From positions 186,001 through 250,000 of the forward strand of contig JAIXHJ010000005.1 of assembly GCA_030145845.1 (NCBI GenBank): a stretch of DNA of 64,000 nucleotides. The letters run 5' to 3'. Made by a program: the position numbers and the translations under genes. The notes under the pieces were generated by a model, which worked only from the letters and a program-made list of their open reading frames with translations, was not told the DNA's origin and did no database searches. Every line of letters begins with the position of its first letter. Within the stretch, counting starts at the first letter, position 1. Positions 25,976 to 33,582 of the stretch are shown piece by piece. This DNA is from Pseudomonadota bacterium (lineage in GTDB: Bacteria; Pseudomonadota; Gammaproteobacteria; Pseudomonadales; Oceanobacteraceae).

Positions 25976-26344
25976 ATGAAGTACATTTTTGTAATGCCCT
26001 TGGCATTTTTGTCAGGCTGCGACCTCTATGAGGCCGTAATAGATAGCAAAAATAAAGCTGAAATAGAAACGAATTGTAAGTTTTTCGATGTGACCTATAA
26101 ATTGGCCTTGGATTTTATAATAATACAAGAAAAAATGGGAGACAAACAAAAACCCATGGAAAGCCTACTAAAACAAAACAAAGAGATAAGGGGCAAAAGT
26201 CAAAGGCACTTTAATGAATCAGAGCTTAAAGCTTTTGAAGTTTCATTCAGCATCATAGCGAGTAAGAAGATAAAAGACGCTAATAAGGCTTACGAATATT
26301 GCCAAAACAATGAGATTTGGCGTGAAGTCCAATACAACATGTAA
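25976..26344 (+). CDS. Small lipoprotein, cassette 5 (hypothetical)
   Basis: A 122-residue protein from the ATG at 25976. This start gives a short lipoprotein signal, MKYIFVMPLAFLSGC, with lipobox LSGC and Asp at +2, which in Enterobacteriaceae would keep the protein at the inner membrane. The longer in-frame frame upstream runs through the previous attC and is rejected. The mature part is mostly helical and charged with no recognised domain; two further Cys (NCKFF, YCQNN) could form a disulfide. The stop overlaps the attC5 core. Confidence 0.75.
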   Translation: MKYIFVMPLAFLSGCDLYEAVIDSKNKAEIETNCKFFDVTYKLALDFIIIQEKMGDKQKPMESLLKQNKEIRGKSQRHFNESELKAFEVSFSIIASKKIKDANKAYEYCQNNEIWREVQYNM

Positions 26345-26411
26345 CAAGTACAGGCATGTGACAGCCAAACCACTGGCGCGTTTTGTCTACAAATACTGCA
26401 GGCGTTAAGCA
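26337..26411 (+). repeat. attC site of cassette 5
   Basis: R'' ACATGTAAC is the exact reverse complement of the cassette's leading GTTACATGT; R' is AGGCG|TTAAGC. Outer boundaries are clear, internal stem pairing less so. Confidence 0.8.
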
Positions 26412-26423
26412 TCCGAGTTACCC

Positions 26424-26839
26424 ATGCAAAGTATTAGTATCAAGCAGTTTTTATAGCTACATTACTCACCCTGGTTGTAGATATAGTAATAAGTATTGTA
26501 CTTACGTTCATATATGGAACATTTTCATTTTCACCGGGCATGACAGAGAGTGAAATGAAAAATGCTATGACTGCTACTACATTAAGCACACCATTCCTTG
26601 TATGCGCAATGATCCTGGGTACATTATCCAAAGCTCTGGGAGGCTTTGTTTCAGCGCAGCTTTCAAAGGCTGCCCCTTATTTGAATGCATTAGCGTTTGG
26701 TGCTGCCGGAATAATAATCGGTGCCTTAATGGCTGAAGGACTTCCCCTTTGGTACAACATTCCAGCCTTTGGTGCAGTTATACCGGCATCTCTTTTCGGT
26801 GCTTATTTTTTTGCGAGGCGGCAGGGTTTCAATACCTGA
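26424..26839 (+). pseudogene. Frameshifted multi-pass membrane protein gene, cassette 6
   Basis: ATG at 26424 reads MQSISIKQFL and hits TAG at once. One base later the other frame stays open and reads FIATLLTLVVDIVISIVLTF, continuing to 26839. One extra T in the T5 run at 26448-26452 would fuse the two into a ~139-residue protein with four TM helices (one from the restored part, three from TTLSTPFLVCAMILGTLSKA onward). The shorter frame from the ATG at 26540 would lose TM1. So it is either a true frameshift mutation or a homopolymer sequencing error. No family recognised. Confidence 0.7.
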
Positions 26840-26908
26840 CAAGCCACACCATAATCATGGCTTCGACACCAGGACCCGCCTCGCTTGCCCATGTGCGGAG
26901 CATCAGGC
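26834..26908 (+). repeat. Degenerate attC site of cassette 6
   Basis: R'' reads ACCTGAC instead of ..AAC, and R' reads ATCAGGC instead of GTTAGGC. The rest is plainly homologous to attC4 (shared ACACCATAATC-TGGCTTCG and CCCATGTGCGG-type segments). Both cores carry changes, so this junction is probably inactive. Confidence 0.7.
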
Positions 26909-26931
26909 TACTCAAACTGAAAGGATGGATC

Positions 26932-27279
26932 ATGTCTGTTATTGAACGATTAATGGATTCAGCAGAAGCAGATATTGAATTATTAAAATCCCTGAATGCC
27001 CAAGGTGACAACTTCGATTTACACAGAGATGTAGATTTTTTAATCGAAGCTCCAGACAAAGAAAAGGCAGAATTAATCTGTGGATTTATAAACGACTACA
27101 ACTATGGCAAAGCCTCGCTAGAAGGCGAGGCAAATGGAGCTTACCGTATATTGGTTATTATAAACATGCCAATTAACCAAAATATCATCTCTTCGGTATC
27201 TGGATTTATGGTCTGTGTTTCCAGCCTATTCGGCGGTGTATTAAATGGGTGGGGGTGTTGTGCGCAAGTCCGCGCCTAA
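26932..27279 (+). CDS. RraB-like (RNase E inhibitor family) protein, cassette 7
   Basis: A 115-residue protein from the ATG at 26932, preceded by AAGGATGGATC. The pattern FDLHRDVDFLIEAPDKEKAE ... ICGFINDYNYG ... VIINMPINQNIISSVSGFM ... FGGVLNGWGC follows the RraB family, whose founding member binds the C-terminal scaffold of RNase E and changes degradosome activity. The in-frame extension upstream crosses the previous attC and is rejected. As a mobile copy it could alter RNA turnover or be an immunity-type relative of the family; activity on RNase E is not shown by sequence. Confidence 0.78.
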   Translation: MSVIERLMDSAEADIELLKSLNAQGDNFDLHRDVDFLIEAPDKEKAELICGFINDYNYGKASLEGEANGAYRILVIINMPINQNIISSVSGFMVCVSSLFGGVLNGWGCCAQVRA

Positions 27280-27314
27280 CAAGCCAATGCACGTGGAGCC
27301 AACTACGTTATGCA
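27274..27314 (+). repeat. Short attC-like site of cassette 7
   Basis: R'' GCCTAAC and R' ACG|TTATGC bound only ~41 bp, near the lower limit for attC. Stem pairing is poor apart from the ends, so it may be a deleted site. Confidence 0.6.
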
Positions 27315-27328
27315 ATCAAGGAGTATCT

Positions 27329-27622
27329 ATGACAAAGGATGAATGGATCTGGGTCGCAATCAGGATATTTGGTATCTATCTGTTTGTACTCACCGTTATC
27401 GCCATACCTGAAGCGATAGGCAATATTTATGCCTACATTAAAATGTCATTTGCTGTTCAAGACTCAAGTGAGCTTCCTGAATTAGCAACTTCACTTAAAG
27501 AAGCTGCTATTGCCAAAGGCTTTACTGCAATTGCTCAACTTATCTTGTTTAGTCTCGTATCTTATTATTTTTTGAGACATGGGAAACTTATTCACAGACT
27601 AGCTTCGTCAGGAAATACATAA
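27329..27622 (+). CDS. Small two-TM membrane protein, cassette 8 (hypothetical)
   Basis: A 97-residue protein from the ATG at 27329, chosen because AAGGAG precedes it by 5 bp; the in-frame upstream extension crosses attC7. Helices lie at residues ~6-27 (WVAIRIFGIYLFVLTVIAIP) and ~65-82 (AIAQLILFSLVSYYFL), with a soluble stretch between and a short basic tail (RHGKLIHRL). No family recognised. Together with cassettes 2, 3 and 6 it makes membrane proteins the commonest cargo here. The stop overlaps the attC8 core. Confidence 0.74.
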   Translation: MTKDEWIWVAIRIFGIYLFVLTVIAIPEAIGNIYAYIKMSFAVQDSSELPELATSLKEAAIAKGFTAIAQLILFSLVSYYFLRHGKLIHRLASSGNT

Positions 27623-27692
27623 CAAAGCCAGCCAATTCGCCAGCAAGCTGGCTCGGCTCGTTTCATTCGCCCTTACTGGCAGGCGTTATCAG
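27617..27692 (+). repeat. attC site of cassette 8
   Basis: R'' ACATAAC mirrors the cassette's leading TTATG; R' is AGGCG|TTATCAG. GCCAGC-AA-GCTGGC forms a clear internal hairpin. Confidence 0.82.
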
Positions 27693-27702
27693 TACTTATA
27701 AT

Positions 27703-28179
27703 ATGACTGAAATTGAATTCTTAAGCTTCAACAAAGTAGAACCAGATGATCTGCTGCCTATTGTTAATGAGCAGGCGTTGAGAAAACACCTTATTGATCA
27801 TCCACCCTTTGATTCTGTCAGCATAAAAGAGTGGATGAATGGAAAGATCCAAACAGAATCTGTTCCTGGTTGCCGTGTCCGGGCGGTATTCATAGGAGGG
27901 ACGCTTGCTGGCTGGTGTGGCATTCAGCCAGATGATAATGGTTTTGAAATAGCGATTGTTATCTCCAGAGCGTTCTGGGGTTCTGGTACATCAATATTCA
28001 GTTCCATGATGTGCTGGGCCAAAGAGTTAGGGCATCAGGAAATAATGTTTCATTTACTCGAAACCCGCCCTGAATATAAAGCCTTAAAAAGAAAGGCCAC
28101 TAAAGTTCAAAAGACAGAACTTTTGGGAGCAGGATTTACAACCTATTTTATATCGGTAGATAAATGGTTCGCAGACTAG
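27703..28179 (+). CDS. GNAT-family N-acetyltransferase-like protein, cassette 9
   Basis: A 158-residue protein whose second half follows the GNAT fold. The strand GFEIAIVIS is followed by RAFWGSGTSIFSSMMCWAKEL, a variant of the acetyl-CoA pyrophosphate loop and helix, then IMFHLLETRPEYKALKRKATK. The canonical Q/RxxGxG/A loop is weak (RAFWGSGTS), so acetyl-CoA binding is likely but not certain. GNATs are among the commonest cassette genes; targets range from antibiotics to tRNA. Nothing in the sequence shows the substrate. The ATG lies 17 bp inside the cassette. Confidence 0.72.
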   Translation: MTEIEFLSFNKVEPDDLLPIVNEQALRKHLIDHPPFDSVSIKEWMNGKIQTESVPGCRVRAVFIGGTLAGWCGIQPDDNGFEIAIVISRAFWGSGTSIFSSMMCWAKELGHQEIMFHLLETRPEYKALKRKATKVQKTELLGAGFTTYFISVDKWFAD

Positions 28180-28182
28180 TTT

Positions 28183-28229
28183 CTGACAAATTGCAGCAGT
28201 TGACGCCTGATCCTGCCCCGCGTTAACGG
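28183..28229 (+). repeat. Terminal, degenerate attC-like site of cassette 9
   Basis: R'' CTGACAA has lost the AAC core expected from the cassette's leading GTTATCAG; R' is CGCG|TTAACG. A short GCAG/CTGC stem remains. It marks the right end of the array. Confidence 0.6.
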
Positions 28230-28248
28230 ACACCAAAACCTGACCATT

Positions 28249-28286
28249 GGGTGCCCCCGGAGCTTAACTAAGCTCTGGGGGCACCC
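28249..28286. terminator. Long near-perfect hairpin between cassette array and thiolase operon
   Basis: GGGTGCCCCCGGAGCTTA (28249-28266) and TAAGCTCTGGGGGCACCC (28269-28286) form an 18-bp stem with a 2-nt loop, broken only by a G-T wobble. It separates convergent units, so it could stop transcription from both sides. There is no T-run on either side, so it is not a textbook intrinsic terminator. It could also be a cruciform target or a relic of a mobile element end. Confidence 0.6.
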
Positions 28287-28343
28287 ACTGAAACCAGAAT
28301 CCTCTCCCCAAAAGCCACTGACGGCTTCACAGCCAACCCCTTC

Positions 28344-29525
28344 CTACAACATCTCAACAGCCACAGCCGTTGCCTCACCGCCACCAATACAAAGAGACGC
28401 CACCCCCCGTGTCAGCCCGCGTTGTTGCAGCGCATGCAGCAGGGTCACAATAATGCGTGAGCCGGAGGAACCGATCGGATGGCCCAGTGCGCAGCCACCG
28501 CCATTCACATTGACGTTCGCCGCCTCCAGCCCCAGTTCCTGAATGGCCAGCAGGGTCACCACGGCAAAGGCTTCGTTGATTTCGTAGAGGTCAACGTCTG
28601 CCTGAGTCCAGCCGGCTTTATCCAGCACCTTACGGATGGCTCCCACCGGCGCCAGCGTAAATTCAGCCGGCAGCTGTGCGTGTGTGGCATGGGCGACGAT
28701 CCGCGCCAGCGGTTTTGCGCCTGCAGCCGTTGCCGCAGCAGCGCTGCTCAGCAGCAGTGCCGAGGCACCGTCACTGATGGAACTGGAATGCGCTGCCGTG
28801 ATGGAACCCTGGTCGCCAAACGCCGGTTTCAGCTGCGGAATTTTTTCCGGCCTGGCGTTACCTGGCTGTTCATCCGTGTCCACCAGCGTTTCTCCCCGGC
28901 GACCGCTGACACTGACGGCGACCATTTCGTCGCGGAAGCGGCCCTGCTCAATGGCGGCCAGTGATTTCTGCAGTGATGCCAGGGCAAATTCATCCATAGC
29001 GTCACGGCCAATGCCGTATTCATCGGCGCTGCGCTGAGCGAACACGCCCATCAGGCCGCCTTCGTAAGCGTCTTCAAGGCCATCCAGAAACATGGAATCC
29101 AGCACCTGACCATGACCCATGCGCATGCCCTGCCGCGCTTTCGGCAGCAGGTAAGGTGCCTGACTCATGTTTTCCATGCCGCCGGCCACCATCACCTGAC
29201 AGGTTCCGGCGCGGATCTGGTCATGGGCCAGAATCACAGCCTGCATACCCGAGCCGCACATTTTATTCACCGTGGTACAGCCGCTGCTGTCGGCAATGCC
29301 GGCGGCACGCGAGGCCTGACGCGCCGGCGCCTGACCGAGGCCGGCTGGCAGCACACAGCCCATCAGCACCTGTTCCACCGCGGTTGCCGGCAGGACGGAA
29401 CGTTCCACCGCGGCGCGGATGGCCGCCGCCCCCAGCTGCGGTGACGGCACACTGCTCAGCACCCCCAGCATGCCACCCATCGGCGTGCGGGCAGCCCCCA
29501 GAATTACGATATCCGTGTCTTTCAT
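28344..29525 (-). CDS. Acetyl-CoA C-acyltransferase (thiolase)
   Basis: A 393-residue degradative/biosynthetic thiolase. The acyl-accepting Cys90 lies in TTVNKMCGSGMQAV, the active-site His in GGGCALGHPIGSSG and the second Cys in ASLCIGGGEA. It cleaves 3-ketoacyl-CoA with CoA, or condenses two acetyl-CoA in reverse. It is the last gene of a three-gene minus-strand operon with an acyl-CoA dehydrogenase and an SDR dehydrogenase, 10 bp after the former, with AAGGAG before the ATG. The set covers three steps of a beta-oxidation-like pathway; an enoyl-CoA hydratase is missing here. Confidence 0.93.
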   Translation of the reverse strand: MKDTDIVILGAARTPMGGMLGVLSSVPSPQLGAAAIRAAVERSVLPATAVEQVLMGCVLPAGLGQAPARQASRAAGIADSSGCTTVNKMCGSGMQAVILAHDQIRAGTCQVMVAGGMENMSQAPYLLPKARQGMRMGHGQVLDSMFLDGLEDAYEGGLMGVFAQRSADEYGIGRDAMDEFALASLQKSLAAIEQGRFRDEMVAVSVSGRRGETLVDTDEQPGNARPEKIPQLKPAFGDQGSITAAHSSSISDGASALLLSSAAAATAAGAKPLARIVAHATHAQLPAEFTLAPVGAIRKVLDKAGWTQADVDLYEINEAFAVVTLLAIQELGLEAANVNVNGGGCALGHPIGSSGSRIIVTLLHALQQRGLTRGVASLCIGGGEATAVAVEML

Positions 29526-29535
29526 TATCGGCTCC

Positions 29536-30687
29536 TTATTTTCCCAACAGCGAACGGGCGATCACTTCTTTCATGACTTCCGAGGCACCGCCGTAAATAC
29601 GCTGCACCCGGGCATCGACAAACGCGCGCGATACCGGATATTCACGGGTGTAGCCATAACCACCGAACAGCTGCAGACAACCGTCGGCAACCTGAAACTG
29701 CATTTCACTGGCGCTCAGTTTGGCCATTGAGGCGGTGGCGGCATCCAGCGCTGCGTCGCGGTAGCGCGCGATGCATTCGTTCACAAAGGCCTGATTGATA
29801 CGGCAGGCGGTTTCCATTTCGGCCATGCGGAAGCGGGTATTCTGCAGCTGGCCCAGCGCCTGCCCGAACAGCTGCCGTTCACCGCAGTAGGCGATGGTCT
29901 GCTCCAGTACACCGCGCGCCGCAGCACAGGCCAGAGCGGCGATCACCAGTCGTTCACGCGGCAGTTCCTGCATCAGATAAACAAAGCCCATCCCCTCTTC
30001 ACCAAGCAGGGCGGAGGCCGGCAAATAGAGGTTGTCGAAAAATAATTCGGAGGTGTCGCCACAGTGCTGGCCGATTTTTTCCAGATTACGGCCGCGGCTG
30101 AATCCGGGCTGCGCGGCATCCACCAGAAACAGACTGATACCTTTCGCCCCGGCACTGGCATCGGTGCGGGCGGCAACGATCACCAGTCCGGCGTGCTGGC
30201 CATTGGTAATAAAGGTTTTGCCGCCGTTCAGCACATACCCCTCACCTTCGCGGCGGGCACTGGTACGCATGCTCTGCAGATCACTGCCGGCACCGGGTTC
30301 GGTCATGGCAATGGCACCCACCACCTCGCCGCGGGCCATGCGCGGCAGCCAGTGCGCCTGCTGCTGGGCATTGCCCAGATGCTGCAGATAGGGTGCGACA
30401 ATATCGGAATGCACCATGACATTGGTTGCCAGTGCACCGAATCCCAGGCGTGCCATTTCGGCCACGATCAGCACCGAATAATCAAACGGCACGGCACAGC
30501 CACCGTGCTCTTCAGCCATATCCACACACAACAGGCCGGCGTCTCCCAGCTGTTGCCAGAAGGCCGCCGGGATAATGCCGTCATGCTCCCACTGCTCATA
30601 ATGAGGTGCCACTTCGGCCTGCAGAAAGCGCACAACGGTGTCGCGGAATAATGCCTGCTCCTGCGGTTCACGGATCATATTATTCAT
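29536..30687 (-). CDS. Acyl-CoA dehydrogenase
   Basis: A 383-residue FAD enzyme of the acyl-CoA dehydrogenase family. FAD/substrate loops appear in GAIAMTEPGAGSDLQSM and NGGKTFITNG. The C-terminal region QLFGGYGYTREYPVSRAFVD ends with RIYGGASEVMKEVIARSLLG, where the Glu after GGAS is in the usual catalytic-base region. The start at 30687 follows AGGAGGGCAGGCG. The 12-bp gap to the SDR gene and 10-bp gap to the thiolase show one transcript. Substrate may be a short or branched acyl-CoA, inferred from the SDR partner. Confidence 0.92.
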   Translation of the reverse strand: MNNMIREPQEQALFRDTVVRFLQAEVAPHYEQWEHDGIIPAAFWQQLGDAGLLCVDMAEEHGGCAVPFDYSVLIVAEMARLGFGALATNVMVHSDIVAPYLQHLGNAQQQAHWLPRMARGEVVGAIAMTEPGAGSDLQSMRTSARREGEGYVLNGGKTFITNGQHAGLVIVAARTDASAGAKGISLFLVDAAQPGFSRGRNLEKIGQHCGDTSELFFDNLYLPASALLGEEGMGFVYLMQELPRERLVIAALACAAARGVLEQTIAYCGERQLFGQALGQLQNTRFRMAEMETACRINQAFVNECIARYRDAALDAATASMAKLSASEMQFQVADGCLQLFGGYGYTREYPVSRAFVDARVQRIYGGASEVMKEVIARSLLGK

Positions 30688-30699
30688 CGCCTGCCCTCC

Positions 30700-31464
30700 T
30701 CAGCGTGGTGCCATGCGCAGTGCACAGTCGAGCCGCACGGTTTCGCCGTTCAGTACCGGATTGCGCACCATCTGCTGCACCATCAGCGCGTATTCCTGCG
30801 GCCGTCCCAGGCGTGACGGGAATGGCAGCGTCGCCGCCAGACTGTCCTGCACTTCCTGTGGCATCGCCGCCATCATCGGCGTCATAAACAGACCCGGGGC
30901 AATGGTATTCACACGGATACCGTGCCGCGCCAGTTCGCGGGCGGCCTGCAGCGTCATCGCCACCACACCGCCTTTGGAAGCGCTGTAAGCGGCCTGACCG
31001 ATCTGACCTTCAAAGGCGGCAATGGAAGCGGTGTTGATAATAACGCCGCGCTCACCGTCAGCATTGGCGTCACGCCCGGCCATCTCAGCTGCGGCCAGCC
31101 GCAGCAGGTTAAAGGTACCGGTCAGGTTCACCTGAATTACCCGGGCAAACTGTTCCAGCGGCATCGGACTGCCGTCCTTACCGACAATTCTGCCGGCCGG
31201 CGCAATGCCGGCACAGTTAACCGCAATACCACAGGGGCCGTGAGCTTCCCGCGCCAGCCGGAAAGCCTGTTCAGCACTGTCGGCGGATGACACATCACAA
31301 CGGATAAATAACGCACCGGTTTCAGCCGCCAGTGCCTGCCCCTGCTCTTCCTGCAGATCGAGAATAGCGACCCGGCAACCTTCGGCGGCCAGCGCCCTGA
31401 CGGTACTTTCACCCAGACCGGATGCACCGCCGGAAACGATGGCGGGGATTTGATTAAATTCCAT
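30700..31464 (-). CDS. SDR-family 3-hydroxyacyl-CoA dehydrogenase (HSD17B10-like)
   Basis: A 254-residue short-chain dehydrogenase. The NAD-binding motif is IVSGGASGLGESTV at ~9-22, followed by the Asp of VAILDLQEE (NAD preference). NCAGIAPAGR and the catalytic set (Ser in NTASIAAFEG, Tyr-Lys in AAYSASKGG) are present. The overall pattern, including INTASIAAFEGQIGQAAYSA, fits type-10 17-beta-HSD/2-methyl-3-hydroxybutyryl-CoA dehydrogenases, which act in isoleucine and short-chain fatty acid breakdown. First gene of the operon; ATG follows GAGGAAAATC. The isoleucine link is inference. Confidence 0.9.
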   Translation of the reverse strand: MEFNQIPAIVSGGASGLGESTVRALAAEGCRVAILDLQEEQGQALAAETGALFIRCDVSSADSAEQAFRLAREAHGPCGIAVNCAGIAPAGRIVGKDGSPMPLEQFARVIQVNLTGTFNLLRLAAAEMAGRDANADGERGVIINTASIAAFEGQIGQAAYSASKGGVVAMTLQAARELARHGIRVNTIAPGLFMTPMMAAMPQEVQDSLAATLPFPSRLGRPQEYALMVQQMVRNPVLNGETVRLDCALRMAPR

Positions 31465-31586
31465 GATTTTCCTCTTATTATTGAAATACCGGTAATACCG
31501 GGCAAATCACGGAAGCAGTGTGAAACAGGCCACAGCCTTAAGCCATGACATGTTCAGGCAGGAAAATTGATAAAAAATACAGCAGA

Positions 31587-31624
31587 GAAAAAGCGCGCCG
31601 CCGCAGCACGGCGCCGGGGCGCTT
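31587..31624 (-). terminator. Rho-independent terminator after GNAT gene
   Basis: On the minus strand AAGCGCCCCGGCGCCG pairs with CGGCGGCGCGCTT around a TGCTG loop and is followed by TTTTTCTC. It ends the rpe-gph-GNAT unit. The remaining ~120 bp to 31464 must hold the SDR operon promoter; no clear motif seen. Confidence 0.8.
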
Positions 31625-32082
31625 CAGAAGGTGATTTTCATAATGGCAATGGGGCTGCCATGACAGACAGCCTGCTCGGTCTGGCGGAAACCCAGACGCT
31701 CATACAGTGCCATCTGATCTTCGGTAAACAGATATAAATGCGGCAGGCCCTGTTCCTGTGCCTGCTGCAGCACGCCCTGCAACAGACGACTGCCCAGCCC
31801 GCGGCCACGCTGATCCGCACGGATAAAAACATTGGCCAGCCAGGGAGATAAATGCGGATGGGAATCCAGATCGTCCTGCAGAATACTGGCCGTGCCGAGC
31901 ACCTCTCCGTTTTCGGTCAGCAGCCAGGTGGAAGGCAGAATATCGTCCGCCATGGTTTCCTGCAGACTGGCGGTGAAACTGGCCAGGGTGTCATGCGGAT
32001 ACAGCGCCTGCCATTCGCGGTAATGCCAGCCGGCAATATCAGCCAGGCAACCGGGTTTTTCTTTCAGGTGGATAATCTTCAT
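31624..32082 (-). CDS. GNAT-family N-acetyltransferase
   Basis: A 152-residue acetyltransferase with the full GNAT signature: LANVFIRADQRGRGLGSRLLQGVL (acetyl-CoA loop RGRGLG), then LYLFTEDQMALYERLGFRQ, the common C-terminal motif. It lies 9 bp after gph on the same strand and ends at a strong terminator. Substrate unknown; such stand-alone GNATs near housekeeping genes act on metabolites, proteins or antibiotics. Confidence 0.9.
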   Translation of the reverse strand: MKIIHLKEKPGCLADIAGWHYREWQALYPHDTLASFTASLQETMADDILPSTWLLTENGEVLGTASILQDDLDSHPHLSPWLANVFIRADQRGRGLGSRLLQGVLQQAQEQGLPHLYLFTEDQMALYERLGFRQTEQAVCHGSPIAIMKITF

Positions 32083-32091
32083 AACATTCCG

Positions 32092-32787
32092 TCAGGCGAG
32101 CAGTTCGGTCAGCCGGTTCACCACCCAGTCAGGTGACGAAGTACGGATATCCTCGCCATGGTTATAACCATACGTCACTGCCGCACAGGCAATACCCGCC
32201 GCTCTGGCGGCGCGCATATCGGTTCTCGAATCACCGATCATCAGAGCCTGCTGCGGATCAACCTGCCAGGTCGCACAGGCATGCAGCAGTGGTAAGGCAG
32301 AGGGTTTCTTCTCCGCCAGATCATCGCCACATAACAACTGCACAAAACGCTCATTCCAGCCCAGTGACGCCACCAGCGGCAGCGTAAACTGACGGGATTT
32401 ATTGGTAATCAGCACCTTGCTGACGGTGGTCGCGGCAAACCATTCCTCAACGCCGGGATAAACACCGGTGGCATCATCAAGCGTGGCCCGGTACGCCGGG
32501 TCAAAATAATGATGTGCCGTTACCAGATCGCTGGCCGGTAACGCCAGTGCGGCCTCTTCATCCCCCAGCGTCAGCGTGCGCCGCAGCAGCATATCAAGAC
32601 CGTTGCCGACCCAGTGGCTGACCTGCACGGCGGTAACGGCAGGACGCCCCAGCTCTGCCAGCATCACATTCACGGCTTTATGCAGATCGGGCACGCTGTC
32701 GATCAGCGTGCCATCCAGATCCAGCATTACCAGCGCTGGACCGCCGGCGCCGAAACGGGCGCTGATGCCGGCATTCCAGGCGGTCAT
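32092..32787 (-). CDS. gph: Phosphoglycolate phosphatase
   Basis: A 231-residue HAD-superfamily hydrolase. Motif I is [16 protein letters not shown] with the nucleophile Asp and acid/base Asp, motif II LITNKSR, Lys in [10 protein letters not shown], and motif [20 protein letters not shown]. Gph removes 2-phosphoglycolate formed by DNA repair or photorespiration. The rpe-gph pairing, here with a 4-nt overlap, is common in proteobacteria and supports the name. An ATG overlapping the rpe stop sets the start. Confidence 0.92.
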   Translation of the reverse strand: MTAWNAGISARFGAGGPALVMLDLDGTLIDSVPDLHKAVNVMLAELGRPAVTAVQVSHWVGNGLDMLLRRTLTLGDEEAALALPASDLVTAHHYFDPAYRATLDDATGVYPGVEEWFAATTVSKVLITNKSRQFTLPLVASLGWNERFVQLLCGDDLAEKKPSALPLLHACATWQVDPQQALMIGDSRTDMRAARAAGIACAAVTYGYNHGEDIRTSSPDWVVNRLTELLA

Positions 32788-33461
32788 TTTTCCGCCGCCG
32801 CGGCGATTTCTGCGCGCATCTGATCAATCACGGTTTTATAATCCGGCGCGTTGAAAATGGCGGAACCGGCAACAAACATATCGGCACCGGCGGCGGTAAT
32901 TTCACGGATATTATCCGCTTTCACACCGCCATCGATTTCCAGCCGGATATCAAAACCGGAGGCATCAATTTTGGCGCGCGCTTCGCGCAGTTTATCCAGC
33001 GTACCGGGAATAAAAGACTGACCGCCAAAGCCCGGGTTAACCGACATCAGCAGCACCACATCCAGCTTATCCATCACATAATCCATGTAATGCAGCGGTG
33101 TTGCCGGGTTAAACACCAGACCCGCTTTCAGGCCGGCGGATTTGATCAGCTGCAGGCTGCGGTCGATGTGCTCAGAGGCTTCCGGATGAAAGGTGATATA
33201 GCTGGCCCCGGCGTCGATAAAATCACCGATAATGCGGTCCACCGGTTTCACCATCAAATGCACGTCAATCGGTGCCTTGATGCCGTAATCCCGTAATGCC
33301 TTACAGACCATAGGGCCAATCGTCAGATTCGGCACATAGTGGTTATCCATCACATCAAAGTGAACCACATCCGCACCGGCGGCGAGGACGTTATCCACTT
33401 CTTCCCCCAGACGGGCAAAATCGGCGGACAGAATGGATGGGGCAATCAGGTAATCTTTCAT
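32784..33461 (-). CDS. rpe: Ribulose-phosphate 3-epimerase
   Basis: A 225-residue TIM-barrel enzyme that interconverts ribulose-5-P and xylulose-5-P in the pentose phosphate pathway. Conserved strings: [61 protein letters not shown] and [12 protein letters not shown]. The metal/catalytic Asp and His residues (FDVMD, DVHLM, EIDGG) are intact. The ATG at 33461 is chosen over the one at 33494 because the protein family begins at (M)[10 protein letters not shown]; it follows GGATCTGTT. Confidence 0.95.
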   Translation of the reverse strand: MKDYLIAPSILSADFARLGEEVDNVLAAGADVVHFDVMDNHYVPNLTIGPMVCKALRDYGIKAPIDVHLMVKPVDRIIGDFIDAGASYITFHPEASEHIDRSLQLIKSAGLKAGLVFNPATPLHYMDYVMDKLDVVLLMSVNPGFGGQSFIPGTLDKLREARAKIDASGFDIRLEIDGGVKADNIREITAAGADMFVAGSAIFNAPDYKTVIDQMRAEIAAAAEK

Positions 33462-33582
33462 AACAGATCCGGCATTGTTCAGTTCAGGCGGCATTGTACG
33501 GTTCCGGCCGGTCCGGCACCAGCGGGAACAGCTTTTGCTTTATCCCCTGCTGACACCCGGAAACCGCGGAAACCTGACACTT

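Larger units (their letters stand above)
22628..28222 (+). mobile_element. Integron gene-cassette array of nine cassettes without integrase (CALIN-type)
   Basis: Nine genes on the plus strand are each followed by an attC-like site (R'' ..AAC to R' G|TT..). Boundaries read: 22628-24437, 24438-24827, 24828-25517, 25518-25941, 25942-26404, 26405-26902, 26903-27307, 27308-27685, 27686-28222. For most, the first bases after G|TT are the reverse complement of the R'' bases at that cassette's own 3' end, which is diagnostic. The array is markedly AT-richer than flanking genes and has different codon use. No tyrosine recombinase is in the window. It lies between an AraC-type regulator and a thiolase operon. 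Confidence 0.88.

Noticed and set aside
22316..28222. CRISPR array
   Set aside because: The repeats are attC sites of differing length and sequence with genes between them, not short identical repeats with uniform spacers.
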